Part shown: in pieces, positions 12,351 to 24,004 of the stretch | Layout of the letters: the number at the start of each line of letters is the position of its first letter | How positions within the stretch are numbered: position 1 is the stretch's first letter | The notes under the pieces: generated by a model | What the model was told of the DNA's origin: nothing | Databases searched by the model: none | What the model saw: only the letters and a program-made list of their open reading frames with translations | Made by a program: the position numbers and the translations under genes | DNA from: Pseudoips prasinana | Taxonomy: Eukaryota > Arthropoda > Insecta > Lepidoptera > Nolidae | NCBI GenBank assembly: GCA_951640165.1 | Contig: OX621263.1 | Coordinates: forward strand, 13,026,001 to 13,090,000 | Direction of reading: 5' to 3' | DNA: 64,000 nucleotides

Positions 12351-13177
12351 TAAACTGCGGTGGAAAACGGAACTACTAAACCAACTAAGAAATATATTTA
12401 TATAATCAAGCATTTGATTGTACGTAACATATGGATAATTTTATCACGTTGATGAATTTAAAATCAACAAATTTACTTCAGATTCGATTGCATACATTTT
12501 TATTTGGAAAAAAAACGAAATAGAGCACGTTTCCTTGCGTACGAGTGGGTGTGCCCGACCGAACGTTACGTTAAGCGCTTTTTAACATGAGTATACCTTT
12601 TTCTTCTTTTAAGTATTTTTTGTGGCTTAAAAGACGAAAATCACTTGGCTTGTTTAAAATTTAGAAAGTAAAAGAATCACCTACGTCGTTATAAAAATCT
12701 CTCTCCGACTCGGCTCCCAGTCTAAACGAATGCGGCTAGCTACCAGAATAAAGCGAGTGACTGCTGTGTGCCCTTAAAACACATAGGACCAATACTGCAA
12801 AGTAATTATATTAAGTTTTAAATATAAGTTTTTGTTGACAATTGACCGCAAACTACCTCTTATAATACAGGTATACCCTAGCTTAAGAGGTAGAGTATTA
12901 TTCTTGTACAGATTTTGCAACATAAAATATAAATGTATTTCTAAACCAAATATTAAGCTATTTCAAACTCTGTATATTTTTTGGATAAATAAAGATATAT
13001 ATTATTATTATATTATTATCGAAATGTTCACAAACTACTGAGAACTCACGTAAATACAAAAAATCCTTACCCAATTTGTCGAAACGGTTTAAAAAATGGT
13101 ATACCTATATACCTATTTTCTAAACAAATTCATCTGATAAAGAAGTTCTTAATAGGATTCTTGTGTTTATACATTAC

Positions 13178-13335
13178 TAGCTGTGCCCCGCGGTTTTACC
13201 CGCGTTAAACACTATAAATTATAGCCTATGTGTCAATCCTAGGTGTCAGCTAAAACCATACCAAGACGTGAAGAATTAACAAACATACACACTCACACTC
13301 TCAACAACTTTCGACTTTATAATATTAGTGTGACA
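13178..13335 (-). mobile_element. Helitron-like short element
   Basis: Read on the minus strand the element begins ACACTAATATTATAAAGTCG and ends CGCGGGTAAAACCGCGGGGC followed by ACAGCTAGTAA. The 3' hairpin plus CTAGT terminus is the Helitron hallmark. Confidence 0.75.
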
Positions 13336-13447
13336 CGCGAAATCTCGGTGTTTGTAAACCGGTGTTACTAATTCTCGTAAGAAGATTCAGTTTTCGAAAG
13401 GAGGCTAAGAAGGCGATTATGGCATATTCCCCCACAATGAATAATCA

Positions 13448-13500
13448 TTGGGGGAGGCATTTGTCCAGCAGTGGATATCACTGCTGGACATCGGTCGAAT
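13448..13500 (+). mobile_element. RTE tail fragment ending in a palindrome
   Basis: GGGGGAGGCATTTGTCCAGC matches the RTE end. It then folds back: arm 13463-13473 (GTCCAGCAGTG) and arm 13479-13489 are exact complements with spacer GATAT. Confidence 0.8.
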
Positions 13501-14064
13501 GTTAATAAAGGTCAAGATCGAATGTTAATAAAGTAAAAAAACAAACTGTTATATATAAACTTCAAAATATATTACTCAGTGACTACTTAAATTCCGCTTA
13601 AAATTGTTGTATTAGTTTTAGTTAGTATTAGTGTTTACTATTTTATTAGTTTTAACTTTTTATTTTGTATTTGTATTTATTGATATAATTATTGTCATTG
13701 TGTTAACGAGCGCTAATCCCGCCGACAAAATGCTATGCAGTTTGGTGGGTTTATATTTTATATAACATGTTTTTATTCTCAATGTTTAATTCTAAAATTC
13801 TATTCTATTCGATTCTTATAACCGAGTATAAAATATGAAGGGTGTTAAGTTTAATTTAATAATTAGAGGTGTCTTCCTAATGAGTTAACGCGTACTTCAA
13901 TATACAATAAAACTTCATACTTTGACCCATTGTGGCTTTGCAAAGTGTCAAACTACCTAGAACCTCGTGACTATGAGTGTGAAGTACATAACCTGACGGA
14001 TACATATCATTACGCCTGTTTCACTCACCACATTTATTACGACTCTACAAGTACATTGGAGGAA

Positions 14065-14225
14065 TAAATGATTTCGCAATGGATAACGCAGTCCTCGCTT
14101 ATACCGCGCGCACTCGTGTTTTGGATTCGAATCCCATACTGGACAGTTATTTATGTGGTCCATACGTAGTTGTCCTAAGTCTGGGTGTGTTTTGTGTCCG
14201 TGAATTGGATGCTTGTAAATGCCTA
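14065..14225 (+). mobile_element. tRNA-headed SINE type B
   Basis: This has an A-box-like ATGGATAACGCAGTC region, B-box-like GGATTCGAATCCC, then GGTCCATA, TAGTTGTCCTAAGTCTGGGT and GTGTCCGTGAATTGGATG. It is a diverged member and not a functional tRNA gene, since no acceptor stem can be paired. Confidence 0.7.
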
Positions 14226-14334
14226 TTGCGTTGGCTGTCCAATATATAAATAATCTATATCTGATCTAAATTATTATTAGCCAAGTAGCTACAATACAAA
14301 AGAAACATAAATTGCTTTAGGACATTGGTAATGA

Positions 14335-14640
14335 TACTTACTTATCGTATGGGCAGTGGTTACCCTAGTGTCAGAGTTGTTCAAACCGCCCAGTATGCCT
14401 CTGATATGGCTTAACGACTGTTGTCTAATGACTACAACCTGTACCGATAGCTTAACGTACCCTCCAAAGCACGGAGACGCTCAGAAATTAAACCACTTTG
14501 GCGGTCACCCATCTATGAACTGACCGCAGGCCTAGTTGCTTAACCCCGCTGATAGCTTACGGACCGGTGCGAACATCAGTCTATGAGCGCCTCATTAAGT
14601 ACTAGACTTAAATTGGCGCTACGTCGAGTAAGCGGGTCCT
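14335..14640 (-). mobile_element. 5S-rRNA-like SINE
   Basis: On the minus strand the head reads GGGGTTAAGCAACTAGGCC, then CAGTTCATAGATGGGTGACC. These resemble the internal control region of 5S rRNA. The body has GTGCTTTGGAGGGTACGT and the tail ACCACTGCCCATACGATAAG. Confidence 0.75.
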
Positions 14641-15044
14641 TCTGCTACTGTTGCCACAAAAAAGGCCAATAAAAAAGCAAGTAAATTGGAATAGATACGA
14701 TTCAAACATTAACACAATCACGTTAAAATCTGCTAAACACTATTATTTTATAACACCAACATAACAAAACTAACACAATAACACTAACAGAGCAATTACC
14801 ACAAACAATGCTCTACAAATAGGTGTTTAAAAATAAAAACGTTGCCCAAATTACAACGCTATTAGTCATAGTATAACAAACAATTAATTTAACGAGACTT
14901 AGTGTATCACTGTTGGAATTAAAAAGATTTATGTGTCTATGGGACAACATAGAGATTTAAAAAAAAGAATATAAATGCATTATTTAAAAAGTACGTAAGT
15001 GTTTGTCTATGGTCCAGTATGAAATTTTAAAAAGATGAGTTTAG

Positions 15045-15135
15045 ATAGCGTTGACTCCCAGTGTAATCAAATGCGGCAAGGATCCGTATTATAAGAGTGA
15101 CTGCCACCTTACCCTGGAACTCAGGAAAGCTAAAA
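15045..15135 (+). repeat. Unclassified dispersed repeat
   Basis: This shares CTCCCAGT...AATGCGGC...GAGTGACTGC in the same order with 12715-12765. It is a dispersed repeat of unknown class with no coding potential. Confidence 0.4.
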
Positions 15136-15599
15136 TGGTTGGAGCCAGAGTCAGTTTTTACTGGGCTTGTGATTATTTGCACCGATTGCCATAATGTTGA
15201 TGAAAATCGCGGCTTAAGTCTATACTAAGGTAGTTAGTCAGCCCACGTGTTTCAGAGAGCATCTTAACGTATGGATGGCGGACTTCAACCAACGAGAGCG
15301 CGTAAACAAATCTTTGTTTATTTAATTAAGGAAACTCTACATCTATATTAACAAAATACATGCCATTTTTACAAAATGAGTACACTTAGCCTATTACAGA
15401 GTTCCACAAAAATGTAAAATGGACTCAATCTTAATTCTTAATAATATTCTGTCTTACTAGTCTCTATAATCAAAAAGAACTTAAGTAACACGTAATCTAA
15501 TCAGAGTAAAGCAGTGGTGTTTTTAAATCATGAACAAAAATATTTTTAGACTATTAAAAATATCAAATTGGTTAAATTTAACATTCTATATAGTAGAGT

Positions 15600-15795
15600 G
15601 GGTCTACGGCTCCTAAACTAGGTAGAGCCTGTACTAAGGCAACGAGACAACTGGTAAACATACATACATACATATTATATGTAAATAACACCCAGATATA
15701 GAACAAATAATAGTACTCATCACACAAAGATTTGTCATGACTGGCGATCGAACCCACGACCTTAGTTTAGCATTCAGGGTCCCTAATCACCTGCG
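15600..15795 (-). mobile_element. tRNA-headed SINE type C
   Basis: On the minus strand the head includes a B-box-like GGTCGTGGGTTCGATCGCC, then GTGTGATGAGTACTATTAT and GGGTGTTATTTAC. The tail carries a TAGTACAGGCTC-like module. It is related to the better copy at 56045-56240. Confidence 0.7.
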
Positions 15796-16329
15796 AGTCA
15801 TTTCAGGTCATATTTCATACAATTCAAACAAAACCTTAATCACCTCACTTCAATTTTATATGTAACACATCGTATATTAACCTCCAAAGGCCCTAAATAA
15901 TATTCTAGGCAATGCCTTCGCGTGCCTTTTGCCTACAAATGAAGTAGACCGTTAATTCTTTATGAAAACAAAAGTCCGATGTAATAAAAACGGATAGAAT
16001 TTCTATTATGAACTCTAATACAGGTTTAAAGGTGTTCATTATAATTTAGATCGACTATATCAAGCTTGTTCAACCTTAGGGGTAAACAGAAGCTTACGAT
16101 CGTAAAAGAGTAACCAGTTTTGCTGTATAGAAATATTGAATGTATATTTAATGTAGATTTTCAAAATAACAAGCAATATTGAAAGCGGATAGTGGTCAAT
16201 GATCGGCGCTGCCAATTGGCGCTTGCAACACTTTCAGTATCACTCGTGATGCTGACATCTTGGAAATCTTTCTAATCCTTTTTTAAAGATTTACATAGAT
16301 TAATCTAAATTAAAAAAAATGATTTTATT

Positions 16330-16480
16330 GCGGGTTACTTCAGGAATATCTATTTGAAGCATACCTAGAATCAGAACAACTAATTATGGATCACAGAAAT
16401 AGTCCTATGCGGGAAGCAAACCCACGACACAAAGTATCAAGACTACTGCCTTAAGAGCCGCGACAATAGTATATACTGTT
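16330..16480 (-). mobile_element. tRNA-headed SINE type B, degenerate
   Basis: On the minus strand GTCGTGGGTTTGCTTCCCGC is a decayed B box, followed by TGTGATCCATAATTAGTTG and TTCTGATTCTAGGTATG. Confidence 0.6.
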
Positions 16481-17394
16481 TTGTGGGACACAGTTTTAGT
16501 TCTTAACTTCCAAGGTAATCACCTTGGAGGTACCTTATAAATAAATAAATAAAAAAAAAACTCACGCAATCGTATGGAAATCAATAATAATTTCCTAGAC
16601 TATTTCCTATTTATGGTGCAATTGCCCCTGTGGTTGGATCTGTGTACAATTCAAAGATTAAAAACTATTTGTCTTTACTCTATGGTAGCACAGCGGGTCA
16701 ACATAAAATGGCGGCCGCGGCTAACCCTAGCGAGATGAGAATTTATTGCTTTAACAATTTGTCACAATTAACTAATAATACGGTCTAGTACAGTCGTTTT
16801 AATTGCCGGTTTGTTTTACATACAAATGAATTATAAGTGTACGGTTAGATGTTAACTGGGGTGTAATTGAGTTTGATAACAGAAATATTGAATTAAGCAG
16901 TCAGTAGACAAACTCGGGTCGAACGATCATTACAATGCATGTTCTTGGCAGCTAGAGAAGTTTATGTATGTGTGTTTGTCTGTATATGGCGATCCAGTTA
17001 TCTGCGTGTGGACCGATTTTTTTTATTAATAACCAATTTGGTCGAAATGTTTTTTAACTATGCTTTTATTAGGATTTTGTATTAGTATTTATATTATATT
17101 AGTGTCATCAGGGTCACTAATATTATATAATTCAACTAAATCAATCCGTGTTTTAATAACCATTTTTAATACCTAATTTTATTTCTTTGAATTATGAACA
17201 CATTTATTTATTAAACTTTAAACATTCAGGGTCCTAAAAATAAACAATAACCAACCAAATCACCGCATTTAATAAAATTAATGGCCTGCTTTTCTTTATA
17301 GATCCTAAGTCAGATTTGAACTAAATTAATATTGGACGAAATTTTGAATACGGAAAGAGTTATAAAAATCCGTTCACAAAAACGGTAAAAGTAA

Positions 17395-17500
17395 ATTTGT
17401 TTCCTCTTACATAACACGCCCAGCCAAATTGTGGAATGCTCTCCCGAACCACTTATTTTCAGTCACATATAACGAGAGTTAACGCAACGCTATAGTTAAC
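17395..17500 (+). pseudogene. LINE ORF2 C-terminal relic
   Basis: In frame on the plus strand it reads SYITRPAKLWNALPNHLFSV. The pattern is a short variable stretch, then KLWN(A/S)LP, then a hydrophobic residue, as near the C-terminus of Jockey- and CR1-like LINE polyproteins. Nothing upstream is recognisable. Confidence 0.65.
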
Positions 17501-17774
17501 AGACTTACGAAATCGGAGACGACATCACCGCTTAGCGCTAGCCTATTAAATATAAAAAAAAAAAAAACAGAATTAATAATATTTAATAATCGTTTATTCG
17601 AGCACTAACTGTACATAGTAGGAACACCATTTCCTACGCTAGAAAACCTAAGAGACCTTGGTATAAGGAAGAGTTTAGAAATCCACTGCGCGTTGTAACC
17701 AATGCCTGTGTGTGAAACCGACCTTGCGTGTAGTAGGGTTGCCAATGTTATAAATTAAGATTATTTTATAGACA

Positions 17775-17965
17775 TATTGACTGCACGTGTAAGACAGTCG
17801 CCTCGCCGCTTCGTGTCGCGGGTTCGAGTCCCGCGCCGGACAACTATTTGTGTGACCCATAAATAATTGTTCTGATTCTGGATGTAATTTGAGTCCGTCT
17901 ATTATATGTTTGTAAAGTACCCCGCGGCACAGGTATGAAATTCCATAGAGCGGGCGATGTCTTTA
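17775..17965 (+). mobile_element. tRNA-headed SINE type B, best copy
   Basis: The head has CAGTCGCCTCGCCGCTTCGT and a B box GCGGGTTCGAGTCCCGCGCC. The body reads TTTGTGTGACCCATAAATAA, TTCTGATTCTGGATGTAATT and TTTGTAAAGTACCCCGCGGC, and it ends in a poly-A-like AAAAAAAATC. The B box pairs well as a T arm, but the rest is SINE body, so this is not a tRNA gene. Confidence 0.85.
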
Positions 17966-18034
17966 AAAAAAATCAAAAGAAAAATTATAGACATTTGTGT
18001 ACACAATTAGTGTGTGTACTAGAGCACAAGGGTA

Positions 18035-18240
18035 GGTACACTTACCTAGCACACCCCTAAGTGCCTATGGCCGCGGTGAGTCTATAGATGGGTGACCGCT
18101 TAAATATTTTAATGCTTGAGCTTTTTCGTGCTTCGGAGGGCGTGCCAGTACTCATTAGACATCATTAGTTAAGAGGCTGACAACGCGCAATGTTATAACA
18201 TCACACTAGTCTTGCCCGTATTGTACCTACCCAAGTATAA
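18035..18240 (+). mobile_element. 5S-rRNA-like SINE
   Basis: GGTGAGTCTATAGATGGGTG followed by ACCGCTTAAATATTTTAATG matches the family head, then GTGCTTCGGAGGGCGTGCC. The GGTTAAGCAAC block is degraded. Confidence 0.65.
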
Positions 18241-19424
18241 ATCTAAATAGAGTGGTCAGAGGAAAACTATTTAAATAAAAACATTGGTGAAAAATCACAC
18301 TAATGTTTTGTAACATTGACTCTAGGATAGGGCTTAGATTTTTTCTGCTACATAGCATCTATATAGGTGTCATAGAGAAAAATAAGTTAGTAATTTTAAT
18401 ATGTTGTCCACAATCTAAAACAAATAATAGCACCTATTATTTTATGTAGCTTTCACCAATTTCATGACAAAATCTCTAAATGTTATTCGTTTTAAATATA
18501 TTCCTTGATTATCAATTTTGATATAACGTTTTGTTCCTATTTCAAGGGTTTCATAAAGCTTAAATAATTAAAATGTTTACTTATATTTTGTGATCATTAG
18601 ATATTATGTGACCTTATTCGGTTTTGGTTCAAGTTCAATTTCAACATAAGTTTATATAATTTTTATTATCTTTATAAAAAATATTTTATGAAAACTTACA
18701 CACAGCACACAGTCAAAGTCAGTACATCCTACTACAAAATGATTCCACCGGATGTGCATTTATTATCATTGAAACAAAGCATGAGTCAGTATCCTAATTT
18801 AGGGAATAATTACATTAATTACACATATTTCCAATACTGCCAACCATAGATTGAATTTATTAGAAGCAAGGAAAACGAGTGTCGGAACACATCAATTTAA
18901 TCATGATTTCCTTTGCACGAAATTTTGACGCCTAAAAAAGTTACCAAGATTTTTTTGCGTTGTCTGTGGTTTGCGTGTCGGTTTTTACACGGACGGCATT
19001 CTCGAAAGCGAAACTGATACAATACTTTTAATTTATCAATCCTTTTACGACTATCTTATAATAAGTAAATCACAATGCACTTGCTATGACTGATATTTTA
19101 CCGAATTACATAATATGTCAAAAAATTTGGAAATAGGCCAATTACGTTGATTTTAATGGTGAAGAATCTCATGAAAAATAAAACTCCCATAAGATACTAT
19201 AACTGTTTTTCAAAATAAAGTCTTATACCTTTTCTTTTTATTTTTAACAGTTGGCTAAGCTATGAAGATTCATGGTGTAACCCGTGATGAAAGTGTTGAT
19301 TAAACACTAATTACTTATTTGGCGAAACTTTAATTTGTAATTATTCGCACGCGATGTACTTATATATATTTTTAACACCAAATACACGGTTATGCACAAA
19401 ATAGGATTGTCAATATACAGGGTT

Positions 19425-19665
19425 ACTTGTAGATAGATAGATAAACTCTTTATTGTACACCAAATAAATAACAAAATAAAAAAAAAAACAATTAAAACCT
19501 AAAAGTATACAATGGACGGTCTTATCACAAAATAATCTCTTCCAGACATCCAAAGTAAAGATCGGAGAATGGAGGTATTGAGAGGGGCAGTTGTCGGTGT
19601 AAGTATACATTACAAATAGTACCTATGGGTACAAATTATAAAAAAATAAAAAGAAAATATTTAAG
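19425..19665 (-). mobile_element. Jockey-like LINE 3' end
   Basis: On the minus strand it runs from TACACCGACAACTGCCCC through TGTCTGGAAGAGATTATTTT and AAGACCGTCCATTGTATAC to GGTGTACAATAAAGAGTTTA and a TCTATCTATC tail. This 3' end is shared with 22288-22412, 44995-45115, 49017-49097 and 51342-51390. Confidence 0.75.
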
Positions 19666-20077
19666 TAAATATAATTATTACAAATAATATACACAAATAA
19701 TATATTATGTTCCTAATTTTGTTGTGAGTCTTGTAGTGACAGATAGTGATTCTTTACAAGTATTTGGAATTCTTGCTGAGTTTGTGCACGTCTCACTATT
19801 AAAGACAGTGGATTCCACAATCGAACACTTTATACGGTAAAAGATTTGTAGTTAGTTTGATAGCTAACACCATAAGCTGAAACTTTTGTTCTACGATATC
19901 AGACATAATTCAATAGGTACAAGAAAAAAAAAGATTTCAAACGGATGACTGGCGACTAGAGAAATGAGTCAAGTTCAAAAGCACTAGCGCTGCACCCGAT
20001 CCCCGCGCCTTCGCAAGAGGAAATTTACGTAATCAATTTAAGAGAAATCAAATTCGTAAGGGAAATTAAATTACTTA

Positions 20078-20300
20078 CTTACTTATCGTATGGGCAGTGG
20101 TTACTCTAGTGTCAGAGTTGTTCAAGCCCAGCAGGCCCCCGACATGGCTTAACGACTGTTGCCTAATAGCTACAACCGGGACCCTTCGAAGCATGGAGAG
20201 GCTCAGAAAATAAACCACTTTGGAGGTCACCCATCTATGGGCTGACCGCGAGCCTCATTGCTTAACCTCACCGATCGCTTACGGAGAGAGCATCTAGCTA
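20078..20300 (-). mobile_element. 5S-rRNA-like SINE
   Basis: On the minus strand it has GGTGAGGTTAAGCAATGAGG, CAGCCCATAGATGGGTGACC, AAGTGGTTTATTTTCTGAGC and the tail AACCACTGCCCATACGATAA. It is one of the clearer copies. Confidence 0.8.
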
Positions 20301-20639
20301 TGAGCTATATATACAAACAATCGTAAAGTGAATAAAAACTCTGGTAAGTATTTATTTTCTTTTTTTTTATTTAAATATGACTGCGTTTACACTTTGTATC
20401 CGTTTATAGTAAACGTTTCATTAATAATAATTAATTAATTGCAACGCTTCATGGTGCCGTATCACGTATTCCGTTACTCGGAACATGAAATCAAATTGTG
20501 TGGCCATAGATAATGTAGAGCCTTCACGCTTGTCTATGGGCAAAAACAATTGGCAAAAATTTTATAAGCTTCTTAGCCGTTGGCTGGTTAAGCAATGGTG
20601 GAGAATTAACTATTGTGATGGGTGATAAGTATTTTACAT

Positions 20640-20755
20640 GATATACATACATAGACTTACGCCTGTATCCCAGAGGGGTAGGCAGAGACAACGGACTTCC
20701 ATTTGTCACGATCCTTGCACACCTCTTTCGGCTCGTTTACTGTCATTATAGTACA
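20640..20755 (-). pseudogene. LINE C-terminal relic (VSAYPSGK type), short
   Basis: This is the same family as 54780-55180 (shared CCCAGAGGGGTAGGCAGAGA, ACAACGGACTTCCATTTGTC and GCACACCTCTTTC). In the minus direction it corresponds to the final residues of that fragment. Confidence 0.65.
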
Positions 20756-21017
20756 TTATACGGTAATTTATACTATTATAAACGGCATAACACCATACCA
20801 TAGATAAAAATTTGGTTTAAACGTAATCTAACAAAAAATATCCGAGATTTTTGTGGCGGGAAACGTAATACCATCGATATAAAGTATACACATATCATAA
20901 GTACAAATCAATGCCTGCGTCTACTCAAATAACTACTCAAATATGAAATGCGACAGTTTGTAAAAAATAAATATCACAGAAAAGTCGCAACGCTATTAGA
21001 TCCATGACAATAAATAA

Positions 21018-21508
21018 TAATCATCATAATCATATCAGCCGAAAGACGTCCACTGCTGGACAAAGGCCTCCCCCAAAGATCTCCACAATTGCCGGTCTTG
21101 CGCTATCCGCATCCAGCTATTTCCAGCGACCCGCACAAGATCATCGGTCCATCTTGTAGGGGGCCTGCCCACGCTGCGTCTTCCGGTTCGTGGTCGCCAC
21201 TCGAGAACCTTTCTGCCCCAACGGCCGTCGGCTCTACGAGCTATGTGCCCTGCCCACTGCCACTTCAGCTTGGCAATTCTTCGGGCTATGTCGGTGACTT
21301 TGGTTCGCCTGCGGATTTCGTCATTTCTGATGCGATCCCGCAGGGAAACTCCGAGCATAGCCCTCTCCATTGCTCTTTGGGTGACCTTGAGCCTTCGAAT
21401 AAGGCCCATAGTGAGCGACCACGTCTCTGTTCCGTATGTCATCACTGGCAACACACACTGGTCGAAGACTTTCGACTTGAGACACTGCGGTAATACAATA
21501 ATAATCAT
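21018..21508 (-). pseudogene. RTE-type LINE, 5'-truncated ORF2 C-terminus and tail
   Basis: An open 157-codon stretch (21035-21508, minus) matches the end of an RTE-clade LINE polyprotein. It begins just inside the last reverse-transcriptase block (QCVLPVMTYGTETWSLT), then reads RAMERAMLGVSLRDRIRNDE, RRIAKLKWQWAGHIARR and, at the end, GEAFVQQWTSFG. The tail after the stop is ATGATG-like repeats. The 5' part, including endonuclease and most of the RT, is missing, as usual for target-primed insertions. No stop interrupts what remains, so the copy is fairly young. It serves as the reference for other RTE tails in the window. Confidence 0.88.
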
Positions 21509-22287
21509 ACTATTAAAAAAAAGAATTACAATCGAATAAAATACTCTTTGTCAAGTACAGAAAAAAGAAAAGAAAATTCCGGGAAGCGATGATTCTAAAT
21601 TCAAACTCAGCCCTCCAGTTGGTCGTACACGGCGCGCCATGTAAAAATTTAATGCGTCAAACCGTTAGGTGGCTCTTTTGAAAAATTCACGAAGTCGGTT
21701 TAGGGCTGTGCGTTAAAGAATTGGTGGAAATAGTTTTCAGTCAAAAGAAGACTTTTAACTTAACACGTGTAGATTTCCAAGCCATTTGACTTACCCATTT
21801 CCGAATACCATACCCTAACGACAAAGACCACGACTCCGCCAAAAAATGAAAGCCGCAATTTTTGAACAATTCCATTAAACATCGCTGAAATTGATCGCCA
21901 TAAAACATTTTTTTTATGAAAATCGAATCGGAACCGATGCACCCGTTTGAGAGCTAACATGCCAAAGAAAGATAAGCACATGTATAAGCTTTAAAATTAT
22001 AAAAGCCAGCGTTGTGTGTCGGGGGTTAATAAAACTGAAAAATACTTTATCAGCCCTAATTATAGGTGAATAGTGAACAATAGGGGACAGCATTAAATAT
22101 TAACTCTCTTCCACTACAATTACGAATGTTTTGACGTCCGCCATACGAATTCCCTTTATACGACACGATTTTAGTATTTTATGTGGGTAGGTACCAGCGA
22201 CAGTCTCTATATTAGTAGATAAAGTAGTTGTACACCAGCAACTAACCTAACCCCATCTCTAAAACACCTTTCCACAATCACTACATA

Positions 22288-22412
22288 GGTTCACTGGAAG
22301 AGATGACACTTTGTGGTAAGTCGCCAACCGTACTATTTTAAATTTATATGGTTTTTCTCGCTTTGTATTCTTTCTTTAGGTGTACAATAAAGCGTTTATC
22401 TATCTATCTATG
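22288..22412 (+). mobile_element. Jockey-like LINE 3' end
   Basis: CACTGGAAGAGATGACACTT is followed 90 bp later by GGTGTACAATAAAGCGTTTA and a TCTATCTATC tail. Confidence 0.7.
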
Positions 22413-23224
22413 TATAAAGTGTTACCTTTTATTTAAATTAAAAATGTTGCCCATAGTTTTGTTTCAAAAGCTACCTACCATCAATATTGATAAAATTTAA
22501 GGCCTAGCCATCGTTTTAGCTGCGTCTCATTGCTACTCGTCTCAACATTTCTTAATCACCCTAGTACATTAGAAACTAGTTTAAATGCCGGTAGTTACTA
22601 CGATTGCTTTTTGTTTTGTCATAAGATTGGTAAAAAGACTTCCCCACGATCTTTCTCAAGCAGCAAAATGACATTGACGCAGAGATATAATAGAAACACA
22701 AAGTCTTTTCTTGTAAAAAATACTAAAGACAAAAGCGTTCTTAACAACCACGACTTTAAAAGTACGATGAATATATCGTATAATCGTATCGTTTCGTTTA
22801 AACAGCCCCAATTTCCGTCGAAGTCCTGATAAAATATTGAAATGAAGAGACAATTTTTCTTTTTTTTTTATAAATTCTCTTTGTAGAACATTTGATATCG
22901 ACACCTTTATTATAATTCTTTAGTAAGTTTAACAAGTAATATGATCAAATAGGTGCTGATAATGTTGGGGTAGATGTTCAGAAACAGTATATTTCGTAAG
23001 AAAATGATAACGATAGGTAAATAGGTGTAATTTGGACCAAATTTGTTTGAAGATAACTTATTTTTCTGCTGTTAGAATGAAGGTGTTAAAATTGGTTCGG
23101 AATTATATACTACAAATGTTCAACATCGTAATTTGGGGTGTAATTTGTGTTTTTTTTTAAGAAATATGTTAAAGAAGACATTTACTTTCTCAGAATACTA
23201 TAAGTATATTATTTCTTACATTAA

Positions 23225-23392
23225 GGGACCGACGGCCGCTGGGGAAAAAAAGTTCTAGAGTGGTGATCACGAACCAGAAGATTAAGTGTGACACCGATGA
23301 TATTGTTAGGGTCCCTGGAAGCCACTGGATGCGTGTAGTGCAAGATCCTTGGGACAAGCCTTTGTCCAACAGTGGAGGTAATTTATAACATA
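23225..23392 (+). mobile_element. RTE tail fragment
   Basis: GACCGACGGCCGCTGGGG matches the RADGRWG coding block of the 21-kb copy. The match then continues through the ACCGATGATATTGTTAGGGT and CTGGATGCGTGTAGTGCAAG segments to CCTTTGTCCAACAGTGGAGG. Several substitutions and indels break the frame. Confidence 0.8.
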
Positions 23393-23659
23393 TAACTGTG
23401 TGTCAAATCAATTAGGACATTGTAGTGAGTAAATCTGAAAGACTACTTTGAACCATATTTGAATAAAAATATTTATCCGAGTCGACGTCTCAATCTGTCT
23501 GTATGTTTATTGGTGTATATGTTATTTTTTTTTTATACACTATGATATGAAAACACGTTTTTCAATCGCCCATCTTAAAACTTAACACGCGTAGCGGTGC
23601 ATAGTCTTACAAATGTTCTATGATCACTTAGCGGTAACCATCACCAGTTTTATTTTTTA

Positions 23660-23870
23660 CTTCAGCGTATGGGCAATGGAGTCACAGTTGTTAAGGAGTC
23701 GGGTAGGCCTCTGACAAGGTTCAACGACAACAACTGGAACCGATATCTTAACGTGCCCTCCGAAGCACGGAGACGTTCAGAAATTAAACCAATTTAGTAG
23801 TCACCCATCCATAGAATGACCGTAAGCTTAGCTGCTTAACCTCGTCAATCCCTTACGGACCAGTAAGTCC
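23660..23870 (-). mobile_element. 5S-rRNA-like SINE, next to the Dll exon
   Basis: On the minus strand it has GACGAGGTTAAGCAGCTAAG, then TGGATGGGTGACTACTAAAT and GTGCTTCGGAGGGCACGTTA. It ends 135 bp from the Dll N-terminal exon donor. A LINE scrap (GTTGCAAGCGTCCATAGGCT) lies between them. Confidence 0.75.
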
Positions 23871-24004
23871 AACTGACTCTGTGTTTTACTAACCTATATC
23901 ATGAGTATGTGAGCACCAATGCCTGACTTCAGTTTTGCTCGGGTGTTGCAAGCGTCCATAGGCTACGGTATATATTTGCAGAATATGTGGTACAAAACAC
24001 TTAC

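Larger units (their letters stand above)
2121..24004 (-). other. Dll: Dll intron of 21.9 kb, repeat-rich
   Basis: The intron runs from donor ACG|GTAAGTG (after 24005) to acceptor CTCTAACAG (before 2120) and joins codon phase 1 to phase 1. I find no other convincing exon inside it. Repeats listed separately fill perhaps a quarter of it. The longest stretches where I recognise no repeat are about 2900-5460, 6470-8550, 8650-9980 and 21510-22280. Large introns in developmental homeobox genes often hold enhancers, so these stretches are the places to look for conserved non-coding DNA, but the sequence alone cannot show this. Confidence 0.85.

Noticed and set aside
17790..17842. Possible tRNA gene (good T-arm-like B box)
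   Set aside because: The sequence after the B box is SINE body shared with other copies, and no acceptor stem pairs. The same reasoning rejects tRNA calls at 31025, 35560, 36360, 36420 and 56085.
21089..21539. Plus-strand frames of 98 and 134 codons
   Set aside because: They are antisense shadows of the RTE ORF2 fragment.
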